The position numbers were made by a program, and so were the translations under genes. DNA of 59,793 nt from NCBI GenBank assembly GCA_017634385.1, contig JAGBNN010000006.1, positions 1-59,793 on the forward strand. The letters are read 5' to 3'. Below are positions 45,796 through 54,732 of this stretch, in pieces. The first letter of the stretch is position 1. Each line of letters begins with the position of its first letter. The stretch is from Bacilli bacterium. GTDB taxonomy: Bacteria; Bacillota_I; Bacilli_A; RF39; UBA660. Below the pieces are notes generated by a model that saw only the letters and a list, made by a program, of their open reading frames with translations, was not told the DNA's origin and ran no database searches.

Positions 45796-45839
45796 AAAAG
45801 ATTAGTCATCTATAATTAGATTACTAATCTCTTTTTTTA
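45795..45839. terminator. Terminator between convergent holA and tmcAL
   Basis: AGATTAGT and ACTAATCT arms with flanking A and T tracts; it overlaps the last codons of tmcAL. Confidence 0.7.
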
Positions 45840-46914
45840 TTAAATTAATATCATATATTGAAGTTACTTTAAGTTCTAAATTCATATCTTTTTTATAATT
45901 TGTATAAATAGGAATATCTATTTCTTTTTTTATTTTATTTAAATAACTTCTTCCTTTTTTATTAAATCCAAGTACTCGTATATATTTTAATTCTTTTCTT
46001 ACTTTAGCATCTTCTTTAGTAAACCCGATTAATATACAAAGAAGAATTCTTTTAATTTTACTATAAGTATATCTTTTAGATTTTATATTCATAATAAGTT
46101 CATCATACGAATTAGAAGAATATATAACTTTTTTAATTTTATTATCAATACCTTCTTCAACACCAAAATATTTATCTAAATTATCAATATCACTTAATAT
46201 TTTATATTTTAATAATGGAAAATAATCTTCAATAAAATATAATTTATTTTGTAAATATTTATATGTAATACTAGGAACATATTTCTTAATATTTTCATCT
46301 TTAATATGTTCTCGTATACTAGTTGCACTTGTTATATTGTCAGTTAATTCTTTACTGTTATAGTCATTATCTCTTTTTATAGTAATAGGAACTATATTAG
46401 AATTTAGTTTTTTTAATTCTCTAACATAACTAATTCCTAAAATATCATTAGGATTTTTAATATCTTTATATCCATATTCTTCTAATGCTTTAGATAAACA
46501 AGTAGCATAATTAATACCAGTCTTTAAAAGATTTTTAACTTTATCATTATATTCTTTACTAAGCTGAATATCAGCGATAGAATTAATCATATCAATATCA
46601 TTTGATTCAGATCCAAACACTAAATAGTCTACTTTTAATTTATTTAGTATACTAACTGCGCCATATGCAAAAAGATCTGCAGATTGACAAGTAAATTCAA
46701 AAGGAAGTTCTATAACTAAATCTATATTATTTTTAAGAGCTATTTCAGTTTTATCCCATTTATTAATAATAGATGCATCTGCTCTTTGAGTAAAGTTACC
46801 GCTCATAACTAAAATAATCATAGAATCAGGAAACATTTCCTTTATTTTATTAATATGATATAAATGTCCATTATGAAAAGGGTTATATTCACAAATAATA
46901 CCAATAGTTTTCAT
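45802..46914 (-). CDS. tmcAL: tRNA(Met) cytidine acetate ligase (YlbM family)
   Basis: 370 residues. The nucleotidyltransferase start KTIGIICEYNPFHNGHLYH carries the HxGH motif (residues 14-17); GNFTQRADASI and FTCQSADLFAYGAVSIL are family blocks. TmcAL makes N4-acetylcytidine at the wobble base of elongator tRNA-Met using acetate and ATP. The start is ATG 46,914 with GAGGTG six bases upstream; GTG 46,923 lies in that site. In Bacillus the homologue is a close neighbour of ylbJ; here they are 3.6 kb apart. Confidence 0.92.
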   Translation of the reverse strand: MKTIGIICEYNPFHNGHLYHINKIKEMFPDSMIILVMSGNFTQRADASIINKWDKTEIALKNNIDLVIELPFEFTCQSADLFAYGAVSILNKLKVDYLVFGSESNDIDMINSIADIQLSKEYNDKVKNLLKTGINYATCLSKALEEYGYKDIKNPNDILGISYVRELKKLNSNIVPITIKRDNDYNSKELTDNITSATSIREHIKDENIKKYVPSITYKYLQNKLYFIEDYFPLLKYKILSDIDNLDKYFGVEEGIDNKIKKVIYSSNSYDELIMNIKSKRYTYSKIKRILLCILIGFTKEDAKVRKELKYIRVLGFNKKGRSYLNKIKKEIDIPIYTNYKKDMNLELKVTSIYDINLIKKEISNLIIDD

Positions 46915-46969
46915 AATAATCACCTCTTGAAGTATTTTATCATTTTATATATTTTTAGTAAAGATAATG

Positions 46970-46998
46970 TTGACAAACATACTCATATATGATATTAT
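46970..46998 (+). promoter_or_regulatory. Sigma-A promoter
   Basis: TTGACA (46,970-46,975), 17 bases, TATTAT (46,993-46,998), about 35 bases before the start of the 68-residue gene. It is the best consensus promoter in the window. Confidence 0.75.
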
Positions 46999-47032
46999 TG
47001 TTCTCGTTGCCCGAAAAAAAGGAGATGATAAA

Positions 47033-47239
47033 ATGCCAAATATGGAAATATCAGAAAATTTAATTAGAGAGTGTATAGAAGATATTAATGTATTAAAATC
47101 ATTTGAACTTCAAGCTAAATCACAAGGTAATGTATACGCTCAAGTAGTAATTATGAAAGTACATGAAGCATTAAAAATAGATAGAGAAAAAAGAATACCA
47201 AAGGAAGCAAAAACTTATCAATTAAGTGTAGGAGCATAA
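47033..47239 (+). CDS. Hypothetical 68-residue protein
   Basis: Start ATG 47,033 follows AAAGGAGATGATAAA. The protein is soluble, mainly helical (ENLIRECIEDINVLKSFELQAKSQGNVYAQVVIMKVHEAL) with a basic C-terminal third. It has a near-perfect sigma-A promoter and its own terminator, so it is probably well expressed. No family recognised. Confidence 0.65.
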   Translation: MPNMEISENLIRECIEDINVLKSFELQAKSQGNVYAQVVIMKVHEALKIDREKRIPKEAKTYQLSVGA

Positions 47240-47241
47240 TA

Positions 47242-47270
47242 AAATACCACGTTAGTGGTATTTTTATTTT
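47242..47270. terminator. Terminator between convergent genes
   Basis: AAATACCAC-gtta-GTGGTATTT followed by T's; overlaps the 3' end of sigK. Confidence 0.85.
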
Positions 47271-47965
47271 GTATATTGATTATTTCTAATAAATTCTCTT
47301 AAAAGTTTTGTTAAAGCTCGTTTTTCTATCCTAGAAACATAACTTCTAGATATATTTAATTCCTTAGCTATTTCTTTTTGAGTTAATTCTTTTGTATTAT
47401 TTAATCCATATCTTTTAATAATAATAGTTTTTTCTCTATCCGATAATACATTTATATAATTAGATAATAGTTTAATATTATTTTGAATATGAATATCTTC
47501 TATAAAATCAGGTTTAGGTGTTTTAAGAATATCCATAAATGTTATTTCGTTACCATCTTTATCATATCCAACTGATTCATCAATACTAATGTTTTTATTA
47601 TTCTTTTTATCACTTCTAAAGTGCATTAGTATCTCATTATCAATACATCTAGCACAATAAGTTGCTAGACGAGTATTATGCTTATGTGAATATGTATCTA
47701 TTCCTTTTATTAAACCAATAATACCAATACTAATTAAATCATCAATATCACTTCTAGTAGTTTCATATTTTTTAACAACATGTGCAACTAATCTTAAATT
47801 ATGTTCAATTAACTTATCTCTAGCAGTTTTATCTTTATTATTAAGATAAAGATTTAAATATTTTTCTTCATCTTCAGTAGATAGGGGATCTGGAAATATA
47901 TTATTAGAGTAACTACCAGTAAACAAAAATGCACTTTTAATAATACCAATTAATAAACTAAACAA
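47264..47965 (-). CDS. sigK: RNA polymerase sporulation sigma factor SigK
   Basis: 233 residues. A hydrophobic pro-sequence (MFSLLIGIIKSAFLFTG) precedes NNIFPDPLSTEDEEKYL, as in pro-sigma-K. Region 2 reads LIEHNLRLVAHVVKKYE...DLISIGIIGLIKGIDTY...LATYCARCIDNEILM; region 4 ends IAKELNISRSYVSRIEKRALTKL. SigK directs late mother-cell genes. The gene is intact, not split by a skin-type element. Start TTG 47,965 has AAGGAAGTGAT upstream. Divergent from smc. Confidence 0.93.
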   Translation of the reverse strand: MFSLLIGIIKSAFLFTGSYSNNIFPDPLSTEDEEKYLNLYLNNKDKTARDKLIEHNLRLVAHVVKKYETTRSDIDDLISIGIIGLIKGIDTYSHKHNTRLATYCARCIDNEILMHFRSDKKNNKNISIDESVGYDKDGNEITFMDILKTPKPDFIEDIHIQNNIKLLSNYINVLSDREKTIIIKRYGLNNTKELTQKEIAKELNISRSYVSRIEKRALTKLLREFIRNNQYTK

Positions 47966-47983
47966 AAAATCACTTCCTTAATT

Positions 47984-48014
47984 AAGTATATGTTTATTTA
48001 CTTATTTTAATATT
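47984..48014 (-). promoter_or_regulatory. Candidate sporulation promoter for sigK
   Basis: On the minus strand AATATT (48,009-48,014), 16 bases, then CATATACTT (47,984-47,992) resembles a sigma-E element about 20 bases before the start. The spacer is a little long and the region is AT-rich, so the call is weak. Confidence 0.3.
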
Positions 48015-48055
48015 TGTTGTATAATTAAAAAGTATGAAAATAGGAAGTAGATAAT

Positions 48056-51001
48056 ATGTATTTAAAGGAAATTAAAGCAAATAATTTTAAATCGTTCGCA
48101 GAACCAATAACAATAGAACTTACTAATGGTATATCAGGTATAGTAGGTCCTAATGGATCTGGTAAAAGTAATGTTGTTGATGCGGTTAGATGGGTACTTG
48201 GAGAACAAAGTGTTAAATCACTTCGTGGTGAAGGAACAATGAGTGATGTAATATTCTCTGGATCTAAATCAAGAAAAGCTGCTAATTTTGCATCTGTAAC
48301 TCTTGTATTTGATAATACTGATAAATATTTAAATATAGAATATGAAGAAGTTGAAATAAAAAGAACAATTTATAAATCAGGTGAAAATGAATATTTTATT
48401 AATAATGAAAAATGTAGATTAAAAGATATATTAGATTTATTTATGGATACAGGTGCTTCTAAAGAATCATTTAATATTATTTCACAAGGTGATGTAGCAA
48501 ATATATTATCTGGTAAAGCAGAAGATAGAAGAGGAATATTCGAAGAAGCTGCAGGTGTTTTAAAATATAAGAAAAGAAAAGATGAAGCTCTTAGAAAACT
48601 TACTAAAACTCATGATAATATGACTAGAGTAAATGATATTATTGAAGAACTAAATAATACATTAGAACCATTAAAAAAACAATCTGAAGTTGCTAAAGTA
48701 TATTTAGAAAAGAAAGAAAAATTAAAGAATAATGAAATAGCTTTATCAGTTAACGATATAGAAAAATATAATTTTGAATATCAATTTTCTAAAGAAAAAG
48801 TACAAACTTTAACTGATGAAATTGCAAAAATGTTATCTTTAAATTCATCAAAACAAGCTATTATAGAAAAAATAAAAAATAATATAGAAAATTTAAATAA
48901 TGATTTATATAAAAAGCAACAAGAACTTGTAAAAGTTACTTCTGATGTAGAAAGATTACAAGGTGAAAAGAATCTTATATCAGAAAGAAGTAAGTATAAT
49001 GCAAACGATGTAAAAGTACATGATAATATACTTTTACTTAAAGAAAAATTACTTGGTATAAATAATGAAATATCTACTTTAGAAATAGAAATAGAAAATG
49101 AAAATACTAATAATAAAGATATAGCAGATAAATTAAATAATATTATAAATGATTTAAAAAAATTGGAAAAAGAAAAAGAAAATTTAGTTTCAGAATTAAA
49201 TACAAATATACATAATATTACTACTTTAAAACATAGAAGAGATGTATTAATAGATTCTATTGAAAATAATTCATCACTTCCATATTCAGTTAAACATGTA
49301 TTAAATAATCCAAAACTTAATGGAATATATAATGTAGTAGGTAAAGTAATTGAATTTGAAGAAAAATATTCTGATGCACTTGAAGTAGCGCTTTTAAGTG
49401 CTTCAAGTCACATAATTTGTGAAAATGAAAATAATGCTAAAGATGCAATAAATTATTTAAAAGATAATAAACTTGGAAGAGCAACTTTTCTTCCAATATC
49501 AGTAATGAAAGAAAGAAATATAGATTCTGAAAGTTATAATATTATTAAAAATGAAAAAGGATTTGTAGATATAGCATCTAATCTTGTAAATTTTGATATT
49601 AAATATAAAAATGTAATACTTAATTTACTTGGTAATATTATCGTTGTAGAAAATATAGATTCAGCTAATAATATAGCTAAAAAGATTAATAATAGATACA
49701 GAGTAGTAACATTACTTGGAGAAGTTGTTAATATAGGAGGATCTATAACAGGAGGTTCATTAAAGAAAAGTAATATATTAAGCGAAAAATATGAACTTGA
49801 AAATATATTAAAACAAATAGAAGTAACAAATGATAATATAAAAGAACTTGAAAATAAAATAAATGAAATAGATGAAAATTATACTAATATTGAATATGAA
49901 AAGAAGAGTATACTTATAAATGTAGAAACTAATAGTTCAGTATTAAATAATAAAAAAGAAAATTTAGAAGAATTAATATTAAGTAAAAATCACTTAGAAC
50001 TTGAACTTAATAATAATTTAAATATAGTTAATAATGTAATAAGTAATGAGGAAGAAAAAGTATTAGATGAATATTATTCTGCTAAAGAAAATCAAGATAA
50101 ATTAAATATAGAAATTAAACAAACTTTAAGACAAATAGAAGTACAAAAAGAAGAACTTTTATCTAATGAATCATTACTTAAAGATGAAAATAGTGAATAT
50201 TCTAAGATGCAAGAAGAATTAAAATCTCATGAAATAAAGATAAGTAGATTAGATGTTAAATTAGATAATTTATTAAATATATTAAATGAAGAATATTCTA
50301 TTACATATGAAAAAGCAAAAGAACAATATATTCTAGATATTCCTGAAGATGATGCTAGAAGTTTAGTTACTACATTAAAAAGAGAAATTAAAGCTTTAGG
50401 AGATGTAAATGTTTCTTCTATTGAAGAAGAGAAAAAAGTATCAGAAAGATTTGAATTCTTAACTAAACAAAAAGAAGATCTAGGAAAAGCAGAAGATATG
50501 CTTCTTGAAATAATTAATGAAATGGATGAAGTAATGAGAGTTAATTTTACTGAAACATTTGAAAAAATTAAAGAAGCATTTACAGATACATTTAAAACAT
50601 TATTTGGTGGAGGAAGTGCAGAACTTAGACTTACTGATCCAAGTGATGTACTTACAACAGGTATAGATATAGTAGCTCTTCCACCAGGGAAAAAATTGCA
50701 ACATATCTCACTATTATCAGGTGGTGAAAAAACACTAACTGCAATATCACTTTTATTTGCAATATTAAGAGTAAGACCTGTACCATTTTGTATACTAGAT
50801 GAAGTAGAAGCAGCTTTAGATGAAGTAAACGTTGATAATTTTGGTAAATACTTGAAAAAATATAAAGGAAATACTCAATTTATACTTATAACACATAAAA
50901 AGAAAACTATGGAATATGCTGATATTTTATATGGTATAACAATGCAAGAATCAGGTGTTTCTAAATTAGTTAGTGTTAAATTAGAAGAATTAAAGGATTA
51001 A
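48056..51001 (+). CDS. smc: Chromosome segregation protein SMC (short-armed)
   Basis: 981 residues. The head has Walker A GIVGPNGSGKSNVVDAVRWVLGEQ at the N-terminus and the signature LLSGGEKTLTAISLLFAILRVRPVPFCILDEVEAALDE at the C-terminus. The hinge lies near residues 410-540 (NGIYNVVGKVIEFEEKYSDAL...NIGGSITGGS). Most bacterial SMC proteins are about 1150-1190 residues, so both coiled-coil arms are shortened by roughly a hundred residues each. It organises and segregates the chromosome with ScpA/ScpB. Confidence 0.95.
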   Translation: MYLKEIKANNFKSFAEPITIELTNGISGIVGPNGSGKSNVVDAVRWVLGEQSVKSLRGEGTMSDVIFSGSKSRKAANFASVTLVFDNTDKYLNIEYEEVEIKRTIYKSGENEYFINNEKCRLKDILDLFMDTGASKESFNIISQGDVANILSGKAEDRRGIFEEAAGVLKYKKRKDEALRKLTKTHDNMTRVNDIIEELNNTLEPLKKQSEVAKVYLEKKEKLKNNEIALSVNDIEKYNFEYQFSKEKVQTLTDEIAKMLSLNSSKQAIIEKIKNNIENLNNDLYKKQQELVKVTSDVERLQGEKNLISERSKYNANDVKVHDNILLLKEKLLGINNEISTLEIEIENENTNNKDIADKLNNIINDLKKLEKEKENLVSELNTNIHNITTLKHRRDVLIDSIENNSSLPYSVKHVLNNPKLNGIYNVVGKVIEFEEKYSDALEVALLSASSHIICENENNAKDAINYLKDNKLGRATFLPISVMKERNIDSESYNIIKNEKGFVDIASNLVNFDIKYKNVILNLLGNIIVVENIDSANNIAKKINNRYRVVTLLGEVVNIGGSITGGSLKKSNILSEKYELENILKQIEVTNDNIKELENKINEIDENYTNIEYEKKSILINVETNSSVLNNKKENLEELILSKNHLELELNNNLNIVNNVISNEEEKVLDEYYSAKENQDKLNIEIKQTLRQIEVQKEELLSNESLLKDENSEYSKMQEELKSHEIKISRLDVKLDNLLNILNEEYSITYEKAKEQYILDIPEDDARSLVTTLKREIKALGDVNVSSIEEEKKVSERFEFLTKQKEDLGKAEDMLLEIINEMDEVMRVNFTETFEKIKEAFTDTFKTLFGGGSAELRLTDPSDVLTTGIDIVALPPGKKLQHISLLSGGEKTLTAISLLFAILRVRPVPFCILDEVEAALDEVNVDNFGKYLKKYKGNTQFILITHKKKTMEYADILYGITMQESGVSKLVSVKLEELKD

Positions 51002-51027
51002 AAAAAGCTAGTTATCTAGCTTTTTTA
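51001..51027. terminator. Bidirectional terminator
   Basis: AAAAAAGCTAG-ttat-CTAGCTTTTTT between convergent smc and the YigZ-like gene, overlapping the latter's 3' end. Confidence 0.88.
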
Positions 51028-51358
51028 TTATTTCTGAAGCACTTTTTGAATAAGCTCTAGTAAGTGGACCAGCACCTAATTTTACTCCTCCAAAATATCT
51101 AACAACAACTATTAATATATTATTTAAATTCTTCATATGAATAACATTTAAAATAGGAAGACCTGCTGTGTGAGAAGGTTCACCATCATCAAATGCTTTT
51201 TCTTGCCCATTAATAGAATATGCAAAACAAAAATGAGTTGCTTTCTTATATTCTTTTTTTAGATCATTAATTATAGTTTCAACTTCACTTACATCATTAA
51301 TATTATATAATTTAGCAATAAATCTAGATTTTTTAATAATTATTTCATTTTCAATCAT
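51008..51358 (-). CDS. YigZ/IMPACT family protein, N-terminal domain only
   Basis: 116 residues covering the UPF0029 domain: IKKSRFIAKLY, THFCFAYSI, DDGEPSHTAGLPIL and VVVRYFGGVKLGAGPLTRAYSKSA. Family members such as YvyE/YigZ are about 210 residues with a second C-terminal domain that is missing here. The reading frame ends cleanly at a terminator, so it may be a genuine single-domain form. Function is unknown. TTAGGTGAAATT precedes the start. Confidence 0.85.
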   Translation of the reverse strand: MIENEIIIKKSRFIAKLYNINDVSEVETIINDLKKEYKKATHFCFAYSINGQEKAFDDGEPSHTAGLPILNVIHMKNLNNILIVVVRYFGGVKLGAGPLTRAYSKSASEIIKKLDN

Positions 51359-51442
51359 AATTTCACCTAAAAATATTATACTATAAATTCATTAATACTT
51401 CAAAATATGCTATAATTATAAAGACGATTAGGAGAAAAAATT

Positions 51443-51634
51443 ATGAAAATGTGTAAAACAGTTGAAATAAATGGAAAAACTGAAATACTATATGCAGGTA
51501 TGACAGAATCTCAATATAAAAGTTTATCTAAATACATGGATAGATATGTCGCAACTACTGTTAAAACTATGGTAGAAAATCAAAGACGAGAAAAACCAAA
51601 TACAGTAGTAAAAAAATTAAAACCTAATAATTAA
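51443..51634 (+). CDS. Hypothetical 63-residue protein
   Basis: Start ATG behind TTAGGAGAAAAAATT. A basic small protein with TVEINGKTEILYAGMTESQYKSL and a Lys/Pro-rich tail. It lies 16 bases before uvrC's start and may share its transcript. No family recognised. Confidence 0.55.
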   Translation: MKMCKTVEINGKTEILYAGMTESQYKSLSKYMDRYVATTVKTMVENQRREKPNTVVKKLKPNN

Positions 51635-51650
51635 AAAGAAGGTGAATTAT

Positions 51651-53429
51651 ATGGATGAAAAAGTAAAAGAACATATTAAAAATAAACTTTCGCTATTACC
51701 AAGAAAACCTGGTTGTTATTTAATGAAAGATTCAACTGGAACAATAATATATGTTGGTAAAGCAAAAATACTAAAAAATAGAGTAAGTAGTTATTTTATG
51801 GGTACTAAATTTGGTAAAACAAAAGCATTAGTATCAAATATAGTAGATTTTGAATATATAGTAACAACTACTGAGAAGGAAGCTTTTTTACTTGAAATAA
51901 ACTTAATAAAAAAATATGATCCTAAATATAATATAATATTTAGAGATGATAAATCATATCCATATATAATGTTAACTACTAGTCCATATCCAAAATTAGA
52001 AGTAGTAAGACCAAGAAATAAAAAAAGAAAAAATGCTAAATTATTTGGACCATATCCTAGTAGTTATGCTGCTAAAAATATAGTAAATATGTTAAATAGA
52101 ATATATCCAATGCAAAAGTGTAGAACTTTTGAAGATAAACTTTGTTTATATTATCATATAGGTGAATGTTTAGGATATTGTAAATTAAAAATAGAAAAAG
52201 AAAATATAGAAGAAATGGTAAAAGAAATAACATCTTTCTTAAATGGTAATTATGATGATATTACTAAAAAGTTAAAAAACGATATGAAAGAAGCATCAGA
52301 TAAATTAAATTTTGAAAAGGCAAAAGAAATAAAAGATTTACTAGATTATATATCTAAAGTACTTGAAAAACAAAAAATAGATTTAACTGATACAGTTAAT
52401 AGAGATATATTTAATTATTATGTAAAAGATGATTTTATTTCAATACAAGTACTTCATAGTAGAAATGGTAATCTAGTTGAAAGAAATAGTTATATATATG
52501 AACTTAATGAAGAAGAAATAGATGTAATGAATAACTTTATATTATCTTTTTATGATAATAACAATGATATGCCAAAAGAAATATTAATACCTGATAATTT
52601 AGATTCGGAATTAATTGAAAGTGCACTAGAAATAAAAGTTATAAAACCTACAAGAGGACCTAAAAAGAAATTAGTTGAAATGGCACTTGAAAATGCTAAA
52701 ATAAAATTAAATGAAAAATTTGATTTAATAAAAAACGACTATAATAGAACAGTACACGCTAATGAAGAATTAGGTAAACTTTTAGGTATTAATATTCATA
52801 GAATAGAAAGCTTTGATAATTCACATTTGTTTGGAACATATACAGTTTCTGGAATGGTAGTATTTGTAGATGGAAGAGCATCTAAAAAAGACTATAGAAA
52901 ATATAAGATAATTGGGAATGCTAAAGATGATTATCATTTAATGCAAGAAACAGTAGAAAGAAGATATTCTAGAGTAATAAATGATAATTTAGCTAAACCA
53001 GATATAATACTTACAGATGGAGGTATTATTCAAATCAATGCTACAAAAGAAATATTAGATAATTTATGTTTAGATATTCCAGTTTATGGAATGCAGAAAA
53101 ATGATAAACATAGAATTTGTGCATTAATAGATCCAGATGGAAAAGAAATACCAATTGAAAAAAACAGTGATGTATTTCATTTCTTAGAAAAAATATCTGA
53201 AGAAGTACATAGATTTGCAATTTCTTATCATAAAGATATAAGGAGTAAAGGATCATTATCTTCAATATTAGATGAAATACCAGGTATTGGAGAAAAAAGA
53301 AGAAAAGATTTAATTAAAGAATTTAAGTCTATAAATAAAATAAAAGAAGCATCTATTGAAGAACTTTCTAAAGTGATACCAGAGGATGTTGCAAAAAATA
53401 TAAAAGAATATTTAAAAGATGATGAATAA
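51651..53429 (+). CDS. uvrC: UvrABC nuclease subunit C
   Basis: 592 residues. GIY-YIG domain (KPGCYLMKDSTGTIIYVGKAKILKNRVSSYF), UvrBC helices, a CxC-type central segment, the RNase-H-like endonuclease domain (RIESFDNSHLFGTYTVSGMVVFVDG, DIILTDGG) and C-terminal HhH pairs (LDEIPGIGEKRRKDL). It makes both cuts in nucleotide excision repair. The start is ATG 51,651 after AAGGTG; GTG 51,642 lies in that site. Confidence 0.96.
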   Translation: MDEKVKEHIKNKLSLLPRKPGCYLMKDSTGTIIYVGKAKILKNRVSSYFMGTKFGKTKALVSNIVDFEYIVTTTEKEAFLLEINLIKKYDPKYNIIFRDDKSYPYIMLTTSPYPKLEVVRPRNKKRKNAKLFGPYPSSYAAKNIVNMLNRIYPMQKCRTFEDKLCLYYHIGECLGYCKLKIEKENIEEMVKEITSFLNGNYDDITKKLKNDMKEASDKLNFEKAKEIKDLLDYISKVLEKQKIDLTDTVNRDIFNYYVKDDFISIQVLHSRNGNLVERNSYIYELNEEEIDVMNNFILSFYDNNNDMPKEILIPDNLDSELIESALEIKVIKPTRGPKKKLVEMALENAKIKLNEKFDLIKNDYNRTVHANEELGKLLGINIHRIESFDNSHLFGTYTVSGMVVFVDGRASKKDYRKYKIIGNAKDDYHLMQETVERRYSRVINDNLAKPDIILTDGGIIQINATKEILDNLCLDIPVYGMQKNDKHRICALIDPDGKEIPIEKNSDVFHFLEKISEEVHRFAISYHKDIRSKGSLSSILDEIPGIGEKRRKDLIKEFKSINKIKEASIEELSKVIPEDVAKNIKEYLKDDE

Positions 53430-53442
53430 ATCATCTTTTTTT
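53415..53442 (+). terminator. Terminator after uvrC
   Basis: AAAAGATGA and TCATCTTTT arms followed by T's. Confidence 0.82.
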
Positions 53443-53468
53443 GTTATAATTAAAATGGAGGGTAGGAT

Positions 53469-53918
53469 ATGAAGTTATTTGATTATGTTGAAGAGAATAA
53501 CTCATCAAATATTTCTATATATTGTGATTTAGATGGAGTACTTGCAGAATATGATATAGGTAATTTTGATTATGAAACAATAAGACCTATAAATACAACA
53601 ATTAATAATATTCAAAAGTTATATTCTAAAAATAATGTCAATATATATATATTATCTATTTGTAAGAATAATAAAGTAGTAGACGATAAGATAATATGGC
53701 TAAAAAAATATATGCCTTTTTTAAATAATGAAAACATAGTATTAATTTCTAAAGAAAAAGAAAAAGGTATTGAATCTGATGAACTTAAGAGTAATTATTT
53801 AATAGAAAATGCTAAATCAGATATAAATATAGTAATTGATGATGATATTAGAATAATTAAAAAATTAAAAGAAAACAATAACTTAAAAATATTTCATGTT
53901 TCAAGTTTAATAGATTAG
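53469..53918 (+). CDS. HAD-superfamily phosphatase-like protein
   Basis: 149 residues. The first HAD motif is clear (YCDLDGVLAEYD, with the nucleophile and acid Asp), an LSIC strand takes the place of motif II, Lys near SKEKEKGIE may be motif III, and VIDDDIRI is motif IV. The size and layout resemble 5'(3')-deoxyribonucleotidase-like proteins. It is followed after nine bases by a nucleoside-kinase-like gene, so both may act in nucleotide salvage; substrate unknown. Confidence 0.7.
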   Translation: MKLFDYVEENNSSNISIYCDLDGVLAEYDIGNFDYETIRPINTTINNIQKLYSKNNVNIYILSICKNNKVVDDKIIWLKKYMPFLNNENIVLISKEKEKGIESDELKSNYLIENAKSDINIVIDDDIRIIKKLKENNNLKIFHVSSLID

Positions 53919-53927
53919 GAGGGTTTT

Positions 53928-54689
53928 ATGAAAACATATAAAAAATATTTTAAAGAAGAAAAAAAGAGATTAGAAAAATTAGAAAAATTACATGAAAGAA
54001 AAGAACACCTAAAAGAATTATTACAAGCAAATCCAAATCAAGAAAGCTATGTAGTAGAATTATGTGGTCTTCCTAGAACTGGAAAAACAGTATCAACAGA
54101 AAGAGTATTTTCATTTTTTAAATATGGAAATATAGATGCTAAAATTGCAGATGAACCTGCATTCTTAGTAAAAAATTCTTTATCAAATGAAGAATTAAAA
54201 AATTTAAGTAAAGTAGACTTTAATGATAAAACTTTAGAAGTTTCAAGAAGTAATTTAGAAGAATTAAAAAAATCTAAACCAACAATTATATTAATGGATA
54301 GAGGTATAATTGATAATTATTTTTGGTATCAAATGATGTATCAAGATGGAATATTATCTAAAGAAGAATATATTGAAAAAATGAAAGGTTTAAAATCAGA
54401 TTTAGAACAAATAGATCAATTATATATGTTAACTGCAGATCCAAAAGTTGTTATTTCAAGAGATTATTTAAATGAAATATATTTAGATGATAGAACAAAA
54501 ACAACTATGGAAGGTGTTAAAAAATTAAAACAAGGATATGAAAGTTTAATTCCTGAAATAAAAGAAATAAAAGGTAAGAAAAGTGTTCATGAAATTGATA
54601 CAACTAAGATAGACGTTATTAAAACTCCAATAATAATTGCAAATGACATAATGAAAGGTTTAGAAAAGAAATTAACTCCAAATAAGTAA
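53928..54689 (+). CDS. P-loop kinase, deoxynucleoside/thymidylate-kinase-like
   Basis: 253 residues. A Lys/Glu-rich helical N-terminus (1-40) precedes Walker A GLPRTGKTVSTERV (about 47-60). MDRGIIDNYFWYQMMY (about 124-139) is the DR-type substrate motif of thymidylate and deoxynucleoside kinases, and a lid-like RDYLNEIYLDDRTKTTMEG segment follows. AGGAGGG precedes the ATG. It probably phosphorylates a nucleoside or nucleotide; the extended N-terminal helix is unusual for the family. Confidence 0.65.
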   Translation: MKTYKKYFKEEKKRLEKLEKLHERKEHLKELLQANPNQESYVVELCGLPRTGKTVSTERVFSFFKYGNIDAKIADEPAFLVKNSLSNEELKNLSKVDFNDKTLEVSRSNLEELKKSKPTIILMDRGIIDNYFWYQMMYQDGILSKEEYIEKMKGLKSDLEQIDQLYMLTADPKVVISRDYLNEIYLDDRTKTTMEGVKKLKQGYESLIPEIKEIKGKKSVHEIDTTKIDVIKTPIIIANDIMKGLEKKLTPNK

Positions 54690-54709
54690 TGATTTATTAC
54701 TTATTTTTT
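54680..54709 (+). terminator. Terminator
   Basis: AAATAAGTAAT-gatt-ATTACTTATTT followed by T's. Confidence 0.88.
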
Positions 54710-54732
54710 GTTATAATTAAAAAGGTGATAGT

